Shown here piece by piece: positions 25,496-34,475 of a stretch of 64,000 nucleotides of DNA; positions within the stretch are counted from its first letter, which is position 1, and each line of letters opens with the position of its first letter. The stretch spans positions 558,001-622,000 of the forward strand of contig JAXHNP010000003.1 of the NCBI GenBank assembly GCA_034520365.1, in the 5' to 3' direction. The notes below the pieces were generated by a model. That model saw only the letters and a program-made list of their open reading frames with translations, searched no databases and was not told the origin of the DNA. A program made the translations under genes and the position numbers. This DNA comes from Desulfobacterales bacterium (GTDB taxonomy: Bacteria > Desulfobacterota > Desulfobacteria > Desulfobacterales > Desulfosalsimonadaceae).

Positions 25496-27256
25496 TTATG
25501 CATTATTTTCCGATTCTTCTCCCCGGTTGATGGGCAGGCTAATGGTAAATGCGCTGCCGGCGCCGGGCATGCTCTGCACATCAATGGTGCCGCCCATGGC
25601 CTCAATAATGCTCAGACTGATACCCAGCCCAAGACCGGTGCCCTTGCCGGCCGGCTTGGTGGTAAAAAACGGGAGAAAAATCTTTCCCAGCTCCTCCTGG
25701 CTCATCCCTCTGCCGGTATCTGAGATCACGACCTGCACTTTGTTATCCTTAACGCGGGTGGTGAGGGTGATCTTGCCCGACCCCTCTATCGCGTCCGCCG
25801 CATTGTTAATCAGATTCTGAAATACCTGACGAAGCTGATTCACATCCACCTGTATTTCCGGCAGATCCTCTGCGTAATCCCGCACCAGTTCTATATTTTC
25901 GACATGGAATTCCCGCTCGATCAATCCGTTGACCACATCCTCCAAGGTCTGATTAATATTTGTCGTTTCCCAGCGCGGCTCGGTTTTTCGGGCGGATCTT
26001 AAAAGCTTATGGGTGATATCGCCGGCCCGGCCGACCGCATCATCGATAACAGCCAGTTCTTCGCGGATCTGATCGGCAAGTTCCGCCGTGATGTCCTTGC
26101 CACCCCCGTATTCCGGATCGAAAAGGTCCCGGATCACCCCGCACTGGGATCCGATAATGGCCAGGGGATTGTTGATTTCATGGGCCACGCCGGCTGCCAG
26201 TTCGCCGACCGATACCAGCCTGGCGGCATGATATAACTGGTCCTGCAGCTCCCGGCGCTTTTTCTCGGTTGCTTCAGCCCTTGACAGGAGACGCCGAACA
26301 CTGAACCAGGTGATACTGAAAAGAAGAATAATGATCGCCACAGTGGTAATAATCAGCACCACCCGCGCATGATACATCCGGGCATAGGCGACGCGCATCG
26401 GCTGCATCACGATCAACGCCCAATCCACCTCTGACAGCCAGGCACAGGCCAGAAGCTGATCAGCGCCCGATTTGGCAATCTCAGTTACCCCGGAGCCTTT
26501 TTTTGCCGGCGGATCAATGCCGCTTTGCGCAAGCAGCTGACCCCTGTCCGGATCCACGATCTGGTATTCCCCCTCACGGTTAATAATTGATGTCACGATA
26601 CTTTTGCCGCGCCCTATGTCCCTCAAAAACATGTAGAACTTGTCCGGATCCAGCGTGGCGCGCATTACGTAATACTGGTTATTCACCTGCTGCTTGACCG
26701 CAATGGTAAAATGGGGTTTATCCCGAAACCCCAGGTATATATCGCTGATATAATAATTCTTCTCCTGCTTTATCAGGGTCTGGAACCACTTCTCCTGGCT
26801 GTAGTCCTTTCCGTGCAGATAAGGGTGCGGACCGGCATATCCGATCTGCCGGCCGGCGGGATTGAAGAACCCGACATCGATAAAGGCGTCATTGGCCTCC
26901 ATTAAATTTTGGAGATAATGATGCATATCCGATTGATCCGGCGTTACAGTGAACCGGTCGCCATGAAAAAGGTTAAATATATTGACCACCCGTTCCTGGA
27001 GAAACAGATCAATGGTATTGCGCAGGCTTTCTGCCAGCGAGACCACATGCAGCTTGCCGCTTTTTTTAAGCGTGGCATTGAATTGAAAATGAAAGTAGCC
27101 GGAGAGAATGACAAGCGGGATAATAAAGGCCAGAATCATAGAGACAAACAGCCGTTTTTTCAGCCGGCTGAAATAGGTTCGCGTATCCGCCTCCGACCCA
27201 TTCGGCGCTTCCGGCGGCTTACCCTTATTTTTGTTTTTATCCGAATGCGGCGACAT
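25496..27256 (-). CDS. membrane sensor histidine kinase with double-Cache domain
   Basis: A 586-residue kinase: Pro/Lys-rich cytoplasmic start, TM1 ~37-58, periplasmic dCache region (YAGPHPYLHGKDYSQEKWF, YISDIYLGFRDKPHFTIAV), TM2 ~310-330, HisKA (GELAAGVAHEINNPLAI) and HATPase (NLINNAADA, DTGRGMS, GKGTGLGLGI). It is built like the kinase at 14123-15817, and each leads into a DASS gene. ATG 27256 has AAAGGAA upstream; the earlier ATG overlaps the previous gene and is less likely. The partner is probably the receiver immediately upstream (27295) and/or the receiver-CBS protein. Confidence 0.92.
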   Translation of the reverse strand: MSPHSDKNKNKGKPPEAPNGSEADTRTYFSRLKKRLFVSMILAFIIPLVILSGYFHFQFNATLKKSGKLHVVSLAESLRNTIDLFLQERVVNIFNLFHGDRFTVTPDQSDMHHYLQNLMEANDAFIDVGFFNPAGRQIGYAGPHPYLHGKDYSQEKWFQTLIKQEKNYYISDIYLGFRDKPHFTIAVKQQVNNQYYVMRATLDPDKFYMFLRDIGRGKSIVTSIINREGEYQIVDPDRGQLLAQSGIDPPAKKGSGVTEIAKSGADQLLACAWLSEVDWALIVMQPMRVAYARMYHARVVLIITTVAIIILLFSITWFSVRRLLSRAEATEKKRRELQDQLYHAARLVSVGELAAGVAHEINNPLAIIGSQCGVIRDLFDPEYGGGKDITAELADQIREELAVIDDAVGRAGDITHKLLRSARKTEPRWETTNINQTLEDVVNGLIEREFHVENIELVRDYAEDLPEIQVDVNQLRQVFQNLINNAADAIEGSGKITLTTRVKDNKVQVVISDTGRGMSQEELGKIFLPFFTTKPAGKGTGLGLGISLSIIEAMGGTIDVQSMPGAGSAFTISLPINRGEESENNA

Positions 27257-27294
27257 CCGTGTTCCTTTCTGAAAAAGAACGTAAATAAATAGAA

Positions 27295-27681
27295 TCAATC
27301 CATGCAGTGGGTATCATACGAACAAAGCACCGTTGCGACGGCCTCTTTTAGCGCCGTCGGATTGCCGCTTTTTTCCACAAATGCATCCACCCATTGAACC
27401 TTCTCATGGCGCTCATACTCCATGTAATTCGTATAAATCACGACCGGTAACCGGGGCAGCAGATTATAGAGTCGCCTCAACACCTCAAAGCCTATTTTTA
27501 GGGGCATATCCAAGTCCATGACGATCAGATCCGGCGGAGAGCCCGAGCGCAGGTGGTCAAAAATCTCCCTGGCCTTCTCGGCCGTTTCTACCTGATAGCC
27601 GTCAGCAGACAACTCCCGTTGCAGAAATGCCCGCACAAAGGCATTTGAATCCGCTACCAGCAGGGTAAACGCATGCTTCAT
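27295..27681 (-). CDS. small response regulator receiver, divergent acidic pocket
   Basis: A 128-residue receiver. Acceptor Asp (IVMDLDMPL), Thr (VIYTNYM) and Lys (VEKSGN) are present. The first acid of the usual Asp-Asp pair is Ala (LLVADSNAF), so Mg2+ binding may be weaker. AAAGGAAG precedes the ATG. It is the first gene of the operon with the dCache kinase and the third DASS transporter, directly behind a sigma-54 promoter. Confidence 0.88.
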   Translation of the reverse strand: MKHAFTLLVADSNAFVRAFLQRELSADGYQVETAEKAREIFDHLRSGSPPDLIVMDLDMPLKIGFEVLRRLYNLLPRLPVVIYTNYMEYERHEKVQWVDAFVEKSGNPTALKEAVATVLCSYDTHCMD

Positions 27682-27718
27682 TTCCGCTTCCTTTCTTTTC
27701 CCGACTGTCTCTCTTTGA

Positions 27719-27733
27719 GCAAGCAGCGTGCCA
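27719..27733 (-). promoter_or_regulatory. sigma-54 promoter of the receiver-kinase-DASS operon
   Basis: On the minus strand it reads TGGCAC-GCTGC-TTGC followed by T, an exact consensus match 38 bp upstream of the receiver ATG. Confidence 0.8.
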
Positions 27734-27854
27734 GGAAGCCCGGAAAATGTTCAAGCTATTGAAATTGATGTTTATTTTTTAAAAAAGGGTTTTAGCGGAA
27801 GGGGCTTTGAATGCCCGCCGGGGACGTGTATAAAAACAAGGCGTGTTGATTTTT

Positions 27855-27869
27855 TTTACAAAGTGTAAA
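27855..27869. promoter_or_regulatory. TTTACA-N3-TGTAAA palindrome, site D
   Basis: TTTACA-AAG-TGTAAA is a perfect palindrome centred ~136 bp upstream of the sigma-54 promoter at 27719-27733. It is also 64 bp past the end of the NtrC-type activator gene. No other structure was seen in the 251-bp gap 27682-27932. Confidence 0.6.
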
Positions 27870-27932
27870 ACATTACAGCAGACAAGCAGAAAAAGGAGCG
27901 GGGACCCGAGCGCTTAACGCCAGATGGCCGCC

Positions 27933-29390
27933 TCAGGGAGTCTGGGGATTTTGCGGGGTGGTTCTTACTTCAGTTTCAATCATGAGATTGTATTTTTCTA
28001 TCTTGGACTGCAGGGTCGGCCGTGACATCCCGAGCAATTTGGCTGCCTGACTGCGATTGCCTCCGGTCTGATGCAGGGCCTCGCCGATGACGATACTGCC
28101 GAACCGATCCATCAGATAATTATACATATCCGGCCGGCTTTCCTCTTCTAGCTTTTTCCGGACCCAGTTCCGCCCGACGCTTTCAACGGAAATATTTTCC
28201 GCCTGGGTGGCTGCCGCCTCATTGTCTACTAAAAGCGCCTGGGTCATTTCTTCAGCCCGGATCGGATACCCCCGGGAAAAAATCAGCGCCTTTTTAATGG
28301 CATTGCCCAGTTCCCGGATATTTCCCGGCCAGGTATGTTTATTGATCATATCCTTTGCACGCTCACTCATGCCCGGGTTATCAATCTCCATCTCCTTTGC
28401 ATACAGAGACAGGAAATAATCGCATAGCAGCGGAATATCGCCCTTTCGCTCCTTTAACGGCGGCAGCTCAAGCGTTACCACTTTTAAACGGTAATACAGG
28501 TCCTGCCGGAAGCGCTCCTCCTCTATGGCGCGCTCCAGGTTACGGTTGGTTGCGGCAACAATCCGCACATCCACGGAAATGGGTCGGGTGCCGCCCAATC
28601 GCTCTATGCTTTGCTCCTGAAGCAGGCGCAGGATTTTTGCCTGAATGGAAAGGGGCATATCGCCGATTTCATCGAGGAATACAGTCCCGCCGTTTGCCTG
28701 CTCGATTTTTCCCAGGCGACGATTCACTGCCCCAGTGAAGGCGCCTTTTTCATAACCGAAAAGCTCGCTTTCCAGGAGCGTCTCCGGGATGGCCACACAG
28801 TTTATGACCAAAAAGGGTTTATCCGAGCGGTGGCTGTACTGATAAATGGCCCGGGCCACCAATTCTTTGCCGGTACCGGATTCGCCCCGGATCAAAACGG
28901 TGGCATCGGTGGGCGCCACACGGCCGATTGACTTATAAACTTCCTGCATGCAGGGGCTTCGGCCGATAATGGCGTCCCGCTTGGCAGTATCCGGTGTGAC
29001 ATCCATTTCCACCCGGCAACGCATGAGCCGGCCCGCTTCAAGGGCTTCGCCGATTAAATCCAGAATATCCGGTATATCAAAAGGTTTTAGAACATAATCG
29101 AAGGCGCCCAGTTTGGTGGCTTCAATGGCGGTTTCCATGGTGCCGTAGGCGGTCATAATAATCACCGGCAGGGTGGTATCAATGCCGCGTATGGCGGCTA
29201 ACGCTTTCAGCCCGTTTATGCCGGGAAGCTTCACATCCATGATCAGAAGATCCGGGCTCCCTTTTTGCACCTCTTCGATGCCGGCTTCGCCGGTGGGCGC
29301 GGTGCGAACCGTGTATCCGTCATTTGTCAGAAGCCGGTCAAAGCTCTGCCGCAGCTGATTATCGTCATCTACAATCAAAATCTCACTCAT
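27933..29390 (-). CDS. NtrC-family sigma-54-dependent response regulator
   Basis: A 485-residue activator: receiver ~1-120 ([29 protein letters not shown]), AAA+ domain ~145-380 with Walker A GESGTGKE, the sigma-54 contact loop GAFTGA and Walker [11 protein letters not shown], then a Fis-type helix-turn-helix (~440-475, [18 protein letters not shown]). It should be phosphorylated by the kinase encoded just upstream (ATGA overlap) and drive sigma-54 promoters. Several such promoters and a shared palindrome occur in this window, so it is the prime candidate regulator of the local regulon. Confidence 0.95.
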   Translation of the reverse strand: MSEILIVDDDNQLRQSFDRLLTNDGYTVRTAPTGEAGIEEVQKGSPDLLIMDVKLPGINGLKALAAIRGIDTTLPVIIMTAYGTMETAIEATKLGAFDYVLKPFDIPDILDLIGEALEAGRLMRCRVEMDVTPDTAKRDAIIGRSPCMQEVYKSIGRVAPTDATVLIRGESGTGKELVARAIYQYSHRSDKPFLVINCVAIPETLLESELFGYEKGAFTGAVNRRLGKIEQANGGTVFLDEIGDMPLSIQAKILRLLQEQSIERLGGTRPISVDVRIVAATNRNLERAIEEERFRQDLYYRLKVVTLELPPLKERKGDIPLLCDYFLSLYAKEMEIDNPGMSERAKDMINKHTWPGNIRELGNAIKKALIFSRGYPIRAEEMTQALLVDNEAAATQAENISVESVGRNWVRKKLEEESRPDMYNYLMDRFGSIVIGEALHQTGGNRSQAAKLLGMSRPTLQSKIEKYNLMIETEVRTTPQNPQTP

Positions 29391-30868
29391 TCGGATCCCT
29401 CCTCAACCGCCGGCAATGTAATCCTAAAGGTGGTGCCTTTGCCTTCAGCCGATATCAATTCGAGGCGGCCCCCGTGCTCCTCGACAATGCGCACCACTAT
29501 AAAGAGCCCGAGACCGGTGCCGTCCGCCTTGGTGGTTTCAAACGGCTCAAGCACCCGGGCCTGGACATCTTCGGACATTCCCGGCCCGCTGTCCTTAACC
29601 CGAATGATCACCGACCGTCCGATATGCTCCGCTGTTGCAGCCTCGGCTTCTATCTCAATGTCGCCTCCGTTGACCATGGCCTCGCAGGCATTGACCACGA
29701 GATTGACAAAGACCTCCTTTAACAGCTCCGGGTCCGCTTCGATCTTTGGCAGCGATTCATCCGGGGTCCAATGCACCGCCACTGAATGCAGATTCAGGCG
29801 ATAGGATAACAGGTCCAGCGTCATGCTGATTACATCGCAGATATTTAGCCGCTGCTTGTGGAGTTTATGGGGGCGGGAGAATTCAAGAAAATTACGGACA
29901 ATATTGTCCAGCCGGCGCATTTCCTCTGAAACCACATCAAAATCTTCCTTTTGCGTGGGATTCAGTTCCAGACTCCGGGCCAGAGAAAAAAGCCGCATAT
30001 TAATCGAAGTCATGGGGTTTCGGATGCTGTGGGCCACTTCCGTGGCCAGTTTGCCGACAAGTGCCATTTTCTCAGAGTTCATCAACAGTTCTTTGCTCTG
30101 CTGCAACTCGCTTCGGGTGCGGTCCATATCCTCCATCAGGCCACGCACCCGCCGACTTAGCGCCCGGACTTCATCGCCCTCAGGCACGGAATCATCAAAA
30201 GTCGCCGCCTCCTGGGTCAGTCTCCGGATGGGCGCCAGTACCTGGGTCACCAGCATAACACATAGCAGTATCCCCAAACCCAAAGCCGCCAACACGAGGG
30301 TGACCACAATGGCCGTAAGCCGACGAAAATGTTCATAACCGGCCCTACGGGCGCTTAACATATTCTCCTGAATAGACTTTTCATACTGCCGGCACAGATC
30401 ATTTAATTCAAAAAACTGGGAACGCACCGCCCAGTGCTGCTTTTCGCCCAGATCCCGCCGGTCGCTTTTATACAAGGCAATCACCGTATCTTTTGCGTGG
30501 ATATATTCATGGTATTTATTTTCAATCTGCCTCAGAAGCTTATCCAGTTCAGTTTTATGCTCCATGGAATAGGCCTCTTTCAGCCATTCCTGAAAGTGCC
30601 GTCTCTGGGCTCTCAACTGCTCAAGCCATTTCGGATCCCCATCCAGAAAATAATAGGTGGCAAAGCCTTTGTGGTTGGCAAGGGCGGTCTGCAGGCCTCT
30701 CGCGGCCTCCAGGGCCACAATATCTTTATTAACTAATTTGGCAAGCATACCGCTGAACTGCGAGGCATGCCAAACGCTGGTCAGGCCCACGCCCAGGGTT
30801 AACGCCAGCAGAAGAAATATATTGAGAAATACCCGTGACTTCAGCGTGAACCGGCTTGTCCACTTCAT
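29387..30868 (-). CDS. membrane sensor histidine kinase (NtrB-like) with 4HB and HAMP
   Basis: A 493-residue kinase: TM1 ~13-35, a ~150-residue helical periplasmic region of four-helix-bundle type, TM2 ~190-212, HAMP ~213-265, HisKA with KLATEVAHSIRNPMTS (phospho-His) and HATPase (NLVVNACEA, DSGPGMS, DGTGLGLFI). I chose ATG 30868 because AAGGAAGG lies upstream; earlier codons in frame overlap the promoter region. It is translationally coupled to the NtrC-type regulator, forming a classical two-component pair. The helical sensor domain gives no ligand clue. Confidence 0.92.
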   Translation of the reverse strand: MKWTSRFTLKSRVFLNIFLLLALTLGVGLTSVWHASQFSGMLAKLVNKDIVALEAARGLQTALANHKGFATYYFLDGDPKWLEQLRAQRRHFQEWLKEAYSMEHKTELDKLLRQIENKYHEYIHAKDTVIALYKSDRRDLGEKQHWAVRSQFFELNDLCRQYEKSIQENMLSARRAGYEHFRRLTAIVVTLVLAALGLGILLCVMLVTQVLAPIRRLTQEAATFDDSVPEGDEVRALSRRVRGLMEDMDRTRSELQQSKELLMNSEKMALVGKLATEVAHSIRNPMTSINMRLFSLARSLELNPTQKEDFDVVSEEMRRLDNIVRNFLEFSRPHKLHKQRLNICDVISMTLDLLSYRLNLHSVAVHWTPDESLPKIEADPELLKEVFVNLVVNACEAMVNGGDIEIEAEAATAEHIGRSVIIRVKDSGPGMSEDVQARVLEPFETTKADGTGLGLFIVVRIVEEHGGRLELISAEGKGTTFRITLPAVEEGSE

Positions 30869-30998
30869 AAATATACCTTCCTTTATATACTCAAAGCGCT
30901 TTTTAACCCCATAGCGCTTTTTTAACTGCATAACGTATACAGCGTCCATAAACAACCGCCTTCAGACATCTACCTCCATTTAGGATCTATTTATATAT

Positions 30999-31176
30999 AA
31001 TCTAATATTAAAAATCAAAAACTTATCCGCCCGCCCGGCGCTATAAAAAACTGACATATCGGTTGACCACCCGATGAATTTGTGTCATTGATTTCTATTT
31101 ATTTTTGCACAAATCCATATTCCTTTGACAAACAGAAAAAAGGAGGCAAACCTGAAATGACAGCATATTATGAAGG
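30999..31176. repeat. 178-bp direct repeat, copy 1 (displaced promoter and start of acyl-CoA synthetase)
   Basis: This is nearly identical to 32476-32653. It includes the leader, the AGGAGG ribosome-binding site and the first seven codons (MTAYYEG) of the acyl-CoA synthetase gene at 32634, after which similarity stops. The truncated frame then ends after a few more codons. So this copy is a non-functional 5' gene fragment. Confidence 0.9.
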
Positions 31177-31594
31177 GACGAAACGAAATCGGGGGACGCC
31201 ATACCTATTCCTTTACGTTTATCTAACAAACCATTGATGCTTGAATGTTTCAAATCGACAGCATTGCAGTAATTTTTAAAATAGCGCACTGTCGATAAAC
31301 GTTCCGGACTTGTAAATTGTTACCAAGATTGAAGACTTTAAAAAGGCCCTATCAGCTATCCAGTTAAAAGGGGAAGCCCAACATATGGGGGTAACCTTCA
31401 GAGGCTCAGAGCCCCGGATTACTGTCTTTTCTGTTTGACTATACGTAGCGATAGCGCCGCAGAGCAAAGAATAGCTGAAGGTTCGCTAATGTATTCTTGG
31501 ATGGAGGGATAGAATTTGGGAGTGAACGTTGCCCCTAAGCCGCGCGAGGAACGAGCGTCGGCTTAGGGGCTGGTTGTGCGAACTGTGCCGTTGA
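31177..31594. other. non-coding or degraded DNA between direct repeat and hicB
   Basis: No intact gene was found. A minus-strand frame (31095-31289, MRYFKNYCNAVDLKHSSING) begins like real coding sequence but runs into the repeat, so it may be the tail of a transposase-associated gene. Another short frame at 31276-31467 has no family look. A strong inverted repeat lies at 31531-31570. Confidence 0.4.
31531..31570. repeat. strong 12-bp inverted repeat downstream of hicB
   Basis: GCCCCTAAGCCG and CGGCTTAGGGGC form a perfect stem with an inner CGC/GCG extension. It is 25 bases past the hicB stop. No T run follows, so it may be a terminator of other type or the recombination site of a cassette. 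Confidence 0.55.
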
Positions 31595-31813
31595 TTAGGC
31601 ATACGCAAGACGGCCTTTCGGCTGAGGAATAGGCCTGCCGAGTCTTGTAGCAGTTTCGATCCACTCATCGATAATTTGTTCCGCATTGCTTAGGGCTTCT
31701 TGGTAGCTCTTCCCGTCCGCCATGCATCCGGGGAGTTCCGGCACCTCGGCCACAAATGAATTGTCCTCAGAGCTCCAAAAAATAATGATTTCGTATTTTT
31801 TTTCCATCGTCAT
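31595..31813 (-). CDS. hicB: HicB-family antitoxin
   Basis: A 72-residue protein with the HicB partial RNase-H fold pattern: YEIIIFWSSEDNSFVAEVPE, then LPGCMADGKSYQEALSNAEQIIDEWI. No C-terminal DNA-binding domain is visible, as in many short HicB proteins. The ATG overlaps the TGA of the hicA gene, giving the usual toxin-first order with coupling. It should neutralise HicA. Confidence 0.88.
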   Translation of the reverse strand: MTMEKKYEIIIFWSSEDNSFVAEVPELPGCMADGKSYQEALSNAEQIIDEWIETATRLGRPIPQPKGRLAYA

Positions 31814-32064
31814 TCTCCAATTCGAATTTGGTACTTCAGGATTACATCCCTGACTTGTTTGACTTGATATGGTTTACCTTTACCCTCTTTGGGCTGTAAA
31901 TTGAGAATCTCATCAACACCATCCTTGGTGAAGATATGGTGATCCCCTCTGATACGCTCATCAAACCCAAGCCGCTTGAGCAGGGAGCATAAAGTCTCGA
32001 ATGGGACATTCGCATCTGATCTTCGCATCAAAATGTGCTCGTACAGCTTTTCCAGTTTGCTCAT
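31810..32064 (-). CDS. hicA: HicA-family mRNA interferase toxin
   Basis: An 84-residue protein with the small dsRNA-binding-like HicA fold. The key His lies in GDHHIFTKDG, with LKRLGF upstream and LQPKEGKGKPYQVKQVRDVI downstream, as in the family. HicA cleaves mRNA when free of HicB. It is coupled to hicB by a 4-base overlap. The pair sits alone between two 178-bp direct repeats, in the position of an inserted cassette. Confidence 0.85.
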   Translation of the reverse strand: MSKLEKLYEHILMRRSDANVPFETLCSLLKRLGFDERIRGDHHIFTKDGVDEILNLQPKEGKGKPYQVKQVRDVILKYQIRIGE

Positions 32065-32475
32065 AATCGTATCCTATCATTTCCATTCAATTGGGCCAAG
32101 TTGCTCTTTACATCTCTCGCATAACAAGTGATTCTCCGGTTTTCCGGATATCATTCATCTTTGTATAATATTCAAAATTTATCATGATGAAACAAATCCC
32201 ACAAATATTTTTACCGATTTGAATCGCGGCTGAGAAAAAATCAGGCAATATTCCCAAGCTTTCTCAAATTTGCATCTTGCTCGCCATATTCTGGACCGTC
32301 AATTTCAAGCGTGGACTGAGGAATGTAAAAAGCAATGTAGCAACAACTATCAACTACGGATAGGACCTACAAGATCTTGGGGCGCACAAGCCGCACCCGG
32401 CCAACAAACCTGAATCAAGACCTCTGCGGCATCCTGAATCCAAACCGCCTGCAGCCTTTCTTTACATTTTGTAAA
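32065..32475. other. intergenic region upstream of hicA and before repeat copy 2
   Basis: These 411 bp hold no convincing gene. The short plus-strand frame at 32377-32568 spans the repeat boundary and has no family look. It must contain the hicAB promoter, but no clear -35/-10 pair was recognised. It ends at palindrome site E. Confidence 0.4.
32461..32475. promoter_or_regulatory. TTTACA-N3-TGTAAA palindrome, site E
   Basis: TTTACA-TTT-TGTAAA is a perfect palindrome directly abutting the start of repeat copy 2, and 173 bp before the acyl-CoA synthetase ATG. No sigma-54 promoter was found between it and the gene. Confidence 0.5.
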
Positions 32476-32653
32476 AATCTAATAATAAAAATCAAAAACT
32501 TATCCGCCCGCCCGGCGCTGTATAAAACTGACATATCGGTTGACCACCCGATGAATTTGTGTCATTGATTTCTATTTATTTTTGCACAAATCCATATTCC
32601 TTTGACAAAAAAAAAATAGGAGGCAAACCTGAAATGACAGCATATTATGAAGG
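32476..32653. repeat. 178-bp direct repeat, copy 2 (functional promoter region)
   Basis: This is the intact copy of the repeat at 30999-31176. It contains the leader, ribosome-binding site and first codons of the acyl-CoA synthetase gene. There are a few substitutions between the copies (for example CTATAAAAAAC versus CTGTATAAAAC). Confidence 0.9.
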
Positions 32654-34454
32654 ACTGGAGATCTCGGAAAAGCCCAATTATTCACTTTTTATTCGGGAAC
32701 AGGTGGATAAATACGGGGATAAAATCGCCCTGCGGGCCAAACGGGAAGGCGTTTGGGAATCCATTTCATGGCACGAGTTCGGTGACAAAATCAACCAGGC
32801 GGCCAAAGCCATGCTGGAGATGGGGATCCAAGACCAGCAGATGATAAGCATCTTCTCCCAGAACAAACCGGAATGCACCATTATCGATATCGCCGCACTC
32901 GCCATCCGGGCCGTGCCGGTATTCATCTATGCCACCAACACCGCCGGCCAGGCCGAGTATATCGTCAACGACTGCAAGGCCCGGCTGATTTTCGTGGGTG
33001 ATCAGGAGCAATATGATAAGGCCAAAACCCTTTTTCCCAACTGTGACTCGCTTCAAAAAATCATCGCATTTGATCCCAACATCCAACTCGATGGTTCGGA
33101 GAACGCCATGTACCTCTCCGATTTTCTGGAAATCGGCAGAAATTCAAAACTCGGCGATGAAATCGACAATCGGATGTCCCGGGCCTCGCAGCATGATATA
33201 CTCACCCTGATCTATACCTCCGGCACCACCGGCGAGCCAAAAGGCGTTATACTGACCCATTTCAACCTGATTTTCACAGCGGCCGCCCATGACAAGCGCC
33301 TTGACAGCGTAAGCGACCAGGATGTATCCCTCTGCTTTCTGCCGCTTTCCCACGTGTTCGAGCGCACCTGGACCTATTATGCATTGTACCGGGGCATGGA
33401 GGTCATTTATCTGGATGACCCCAAAATCATCATCGATTTTATCAAGGAGGCCAAGCCCCATATCATGTGCTCGGTGCCGCGGATTTATGAGAAAATCTAT
33501 GCCGCCGTGTATCACAACCTGGAGTCCGCCTCACCTATGAAGAAAAAACTCTTTCACTGGGCCATGGGCAAAGGCGCACAGCGCAACAACCTGATAAAGG
33601 ACCAGAAACCTGTTCCCCTCTTGATTGAGATGCAATATAAGATGGCGGACAAACTGGTATTGAGCAAAATCCGGGATCTGGTCGGCGGCCGCATCCGCTT
33701 CATGCCGTGCGCCGGCGCGCCGCTTGCCCAGAATATCGAGGAGTTCTTTTACGCGGCCGGCATGTTTGTCTGGTACGGCTACGGTCTGAGCGAGACCACG
33801 GCCACCGCCACCTGCCATCCTTCCCATAACTTCAAATTCGGCCTGGTCGGCACCCCGCTGCCCGGCGTTCATGTAAAAATCAGCGACAAGGGCGAAATCC
33901 TGATCAAAGGCGGCAATGTCATGCAGGGCTATTATAACAAGCCGGAGGCGACCGCCGAGGCATTCACCGAAGACGGCTGGTTTAGAACCGGGGATGTCGG
34001 GGAATTCGATGAAAACGGAGAGCTTCGGATCACCGATCGCATCAAGGACCTGATGAAAACCTCGGGCGGCAAATACATCGCCCCGCAGCTCATTGAATCC
34101 ACCCTGGGGGCGGATCACTTCATTGAGCAGGTGATGGTCATCGGCGAGCAGAAAAAATTCGTCTCCGCGCTGATCGTGCCCTCATTTGAAGCCCTGGAAG
34201 AATATGCCCAAAACCGGAATATCGCCTACAGCAGCCGGGCCGAGCTGGTTCAGCATCCGGAAATCATTGAGCTCTACCGACAGCGGATCAACGAGGGCTC
34301 CAAAGAGCTGGCCAGTTACGAACAGGTCAAGGAATTCACGCTCCTGCGGGATGAATTCTCAGTGGACCGCAATGAGATCACCCCCACCATGAAGATCAAG
34401 CGCAAATTCGTGGCGGAAAAATATAATGATGCCATTAACAACATGTACGGATAG
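32634..34454 (+). CDS. long-chain acyl-CoA synthetase (AMP-forming)
   Basis: A 606-residue ANL-superfamily ligase. The P-loop motif TLIYTSGTTGEPKGV (~195), the A5 motif WYGYGLSETTATAT, the A7 motif GWFRTGDVGEFDENGEL and the C-terminal TPTMKIKRKFV are all present, so it should activate a carboxylate (likely a fatty acid) via an acyl-adenylate. AGGAGG precedes ATG 32634; the frame runs further 5' through non-coding leader. It follows the disturbed HicAB island, and its promoter region is duplicated at 30999. Palindrome E lies upstream. Chain-length specificity cannot be read. Confidence 0.92.
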   Translation: MTAYYEGLEISEKPNYSLFIREQVDKYGDKIALRAKREGVWESISWHEFGDKINQAAKAMLEMGIQDQQMISIFSQNKPECTIIDIAALAIRAVPVFIYATNTAGQAEYIVNDCKARLIFVGDQEQYDKAKTLFPNCDSLQKIIAFDPNIQLDGSENAMYLSDFLEIGRNSKLGDEIDNRMSRASQHDILTLIYTSGTTGEPKGVILTHFNLIFTAAAHDKRLDSVSDQDVSLCFLPLSHVFERTWTYYALYRGMEVIYLDDPKIIIDFIKEAKPHIMCSVPRIYEKIYAAVYHNLESASPMKKKLFHWAMGKGAQRNNLIKDQKPVPLLIEMQYKMADKLVLSKIRDLVGGRIRFMPCAGAPLAQNIEEFFYAAGMFVWYGYGLSETTATATCHPSHNFKFGLVGTPLPGVHVKISDKGEILIKGGNVMQGYYNKPEATAEAFTEDGWFRTGDVGEFDENGELRITDRIKDLMKTSGGKYIAPQLIESTLGADHFIEQVMVIGEQKKFVSALIVPSFEALEEYAQNRNIAYSSRAELVQHPEIIELYRQRINEGSKELASYEQVKEFTLLRDEFSVDRNEITPTMKIKRKFVAEKYNDAINNMYG

Positions 34455-34475
34455 ATGTAGCTTAGCGGCTTTCCT

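Noticed and set aside
30895-30925. Direct repeat of AGCGCTTTTTAAC upstream of the NtrB-like kinase
   Set aside because: Only two short copies in A/T-rich DNA; too little to claim a regulator site.
31095-31289. 64-residue minus-strand ORF as a real gene
   Set aside because: Half of it reads through the 178-bp repeat in antisense, so at most its first part is a relic.
32476-32633. Sigma-54 promoter for the acyl-CoA synthetase
   Set aside because: Despite palindrome E upstream, no TGGC-N7-TTGC-like sequence is present in the 158 bases before the gene.
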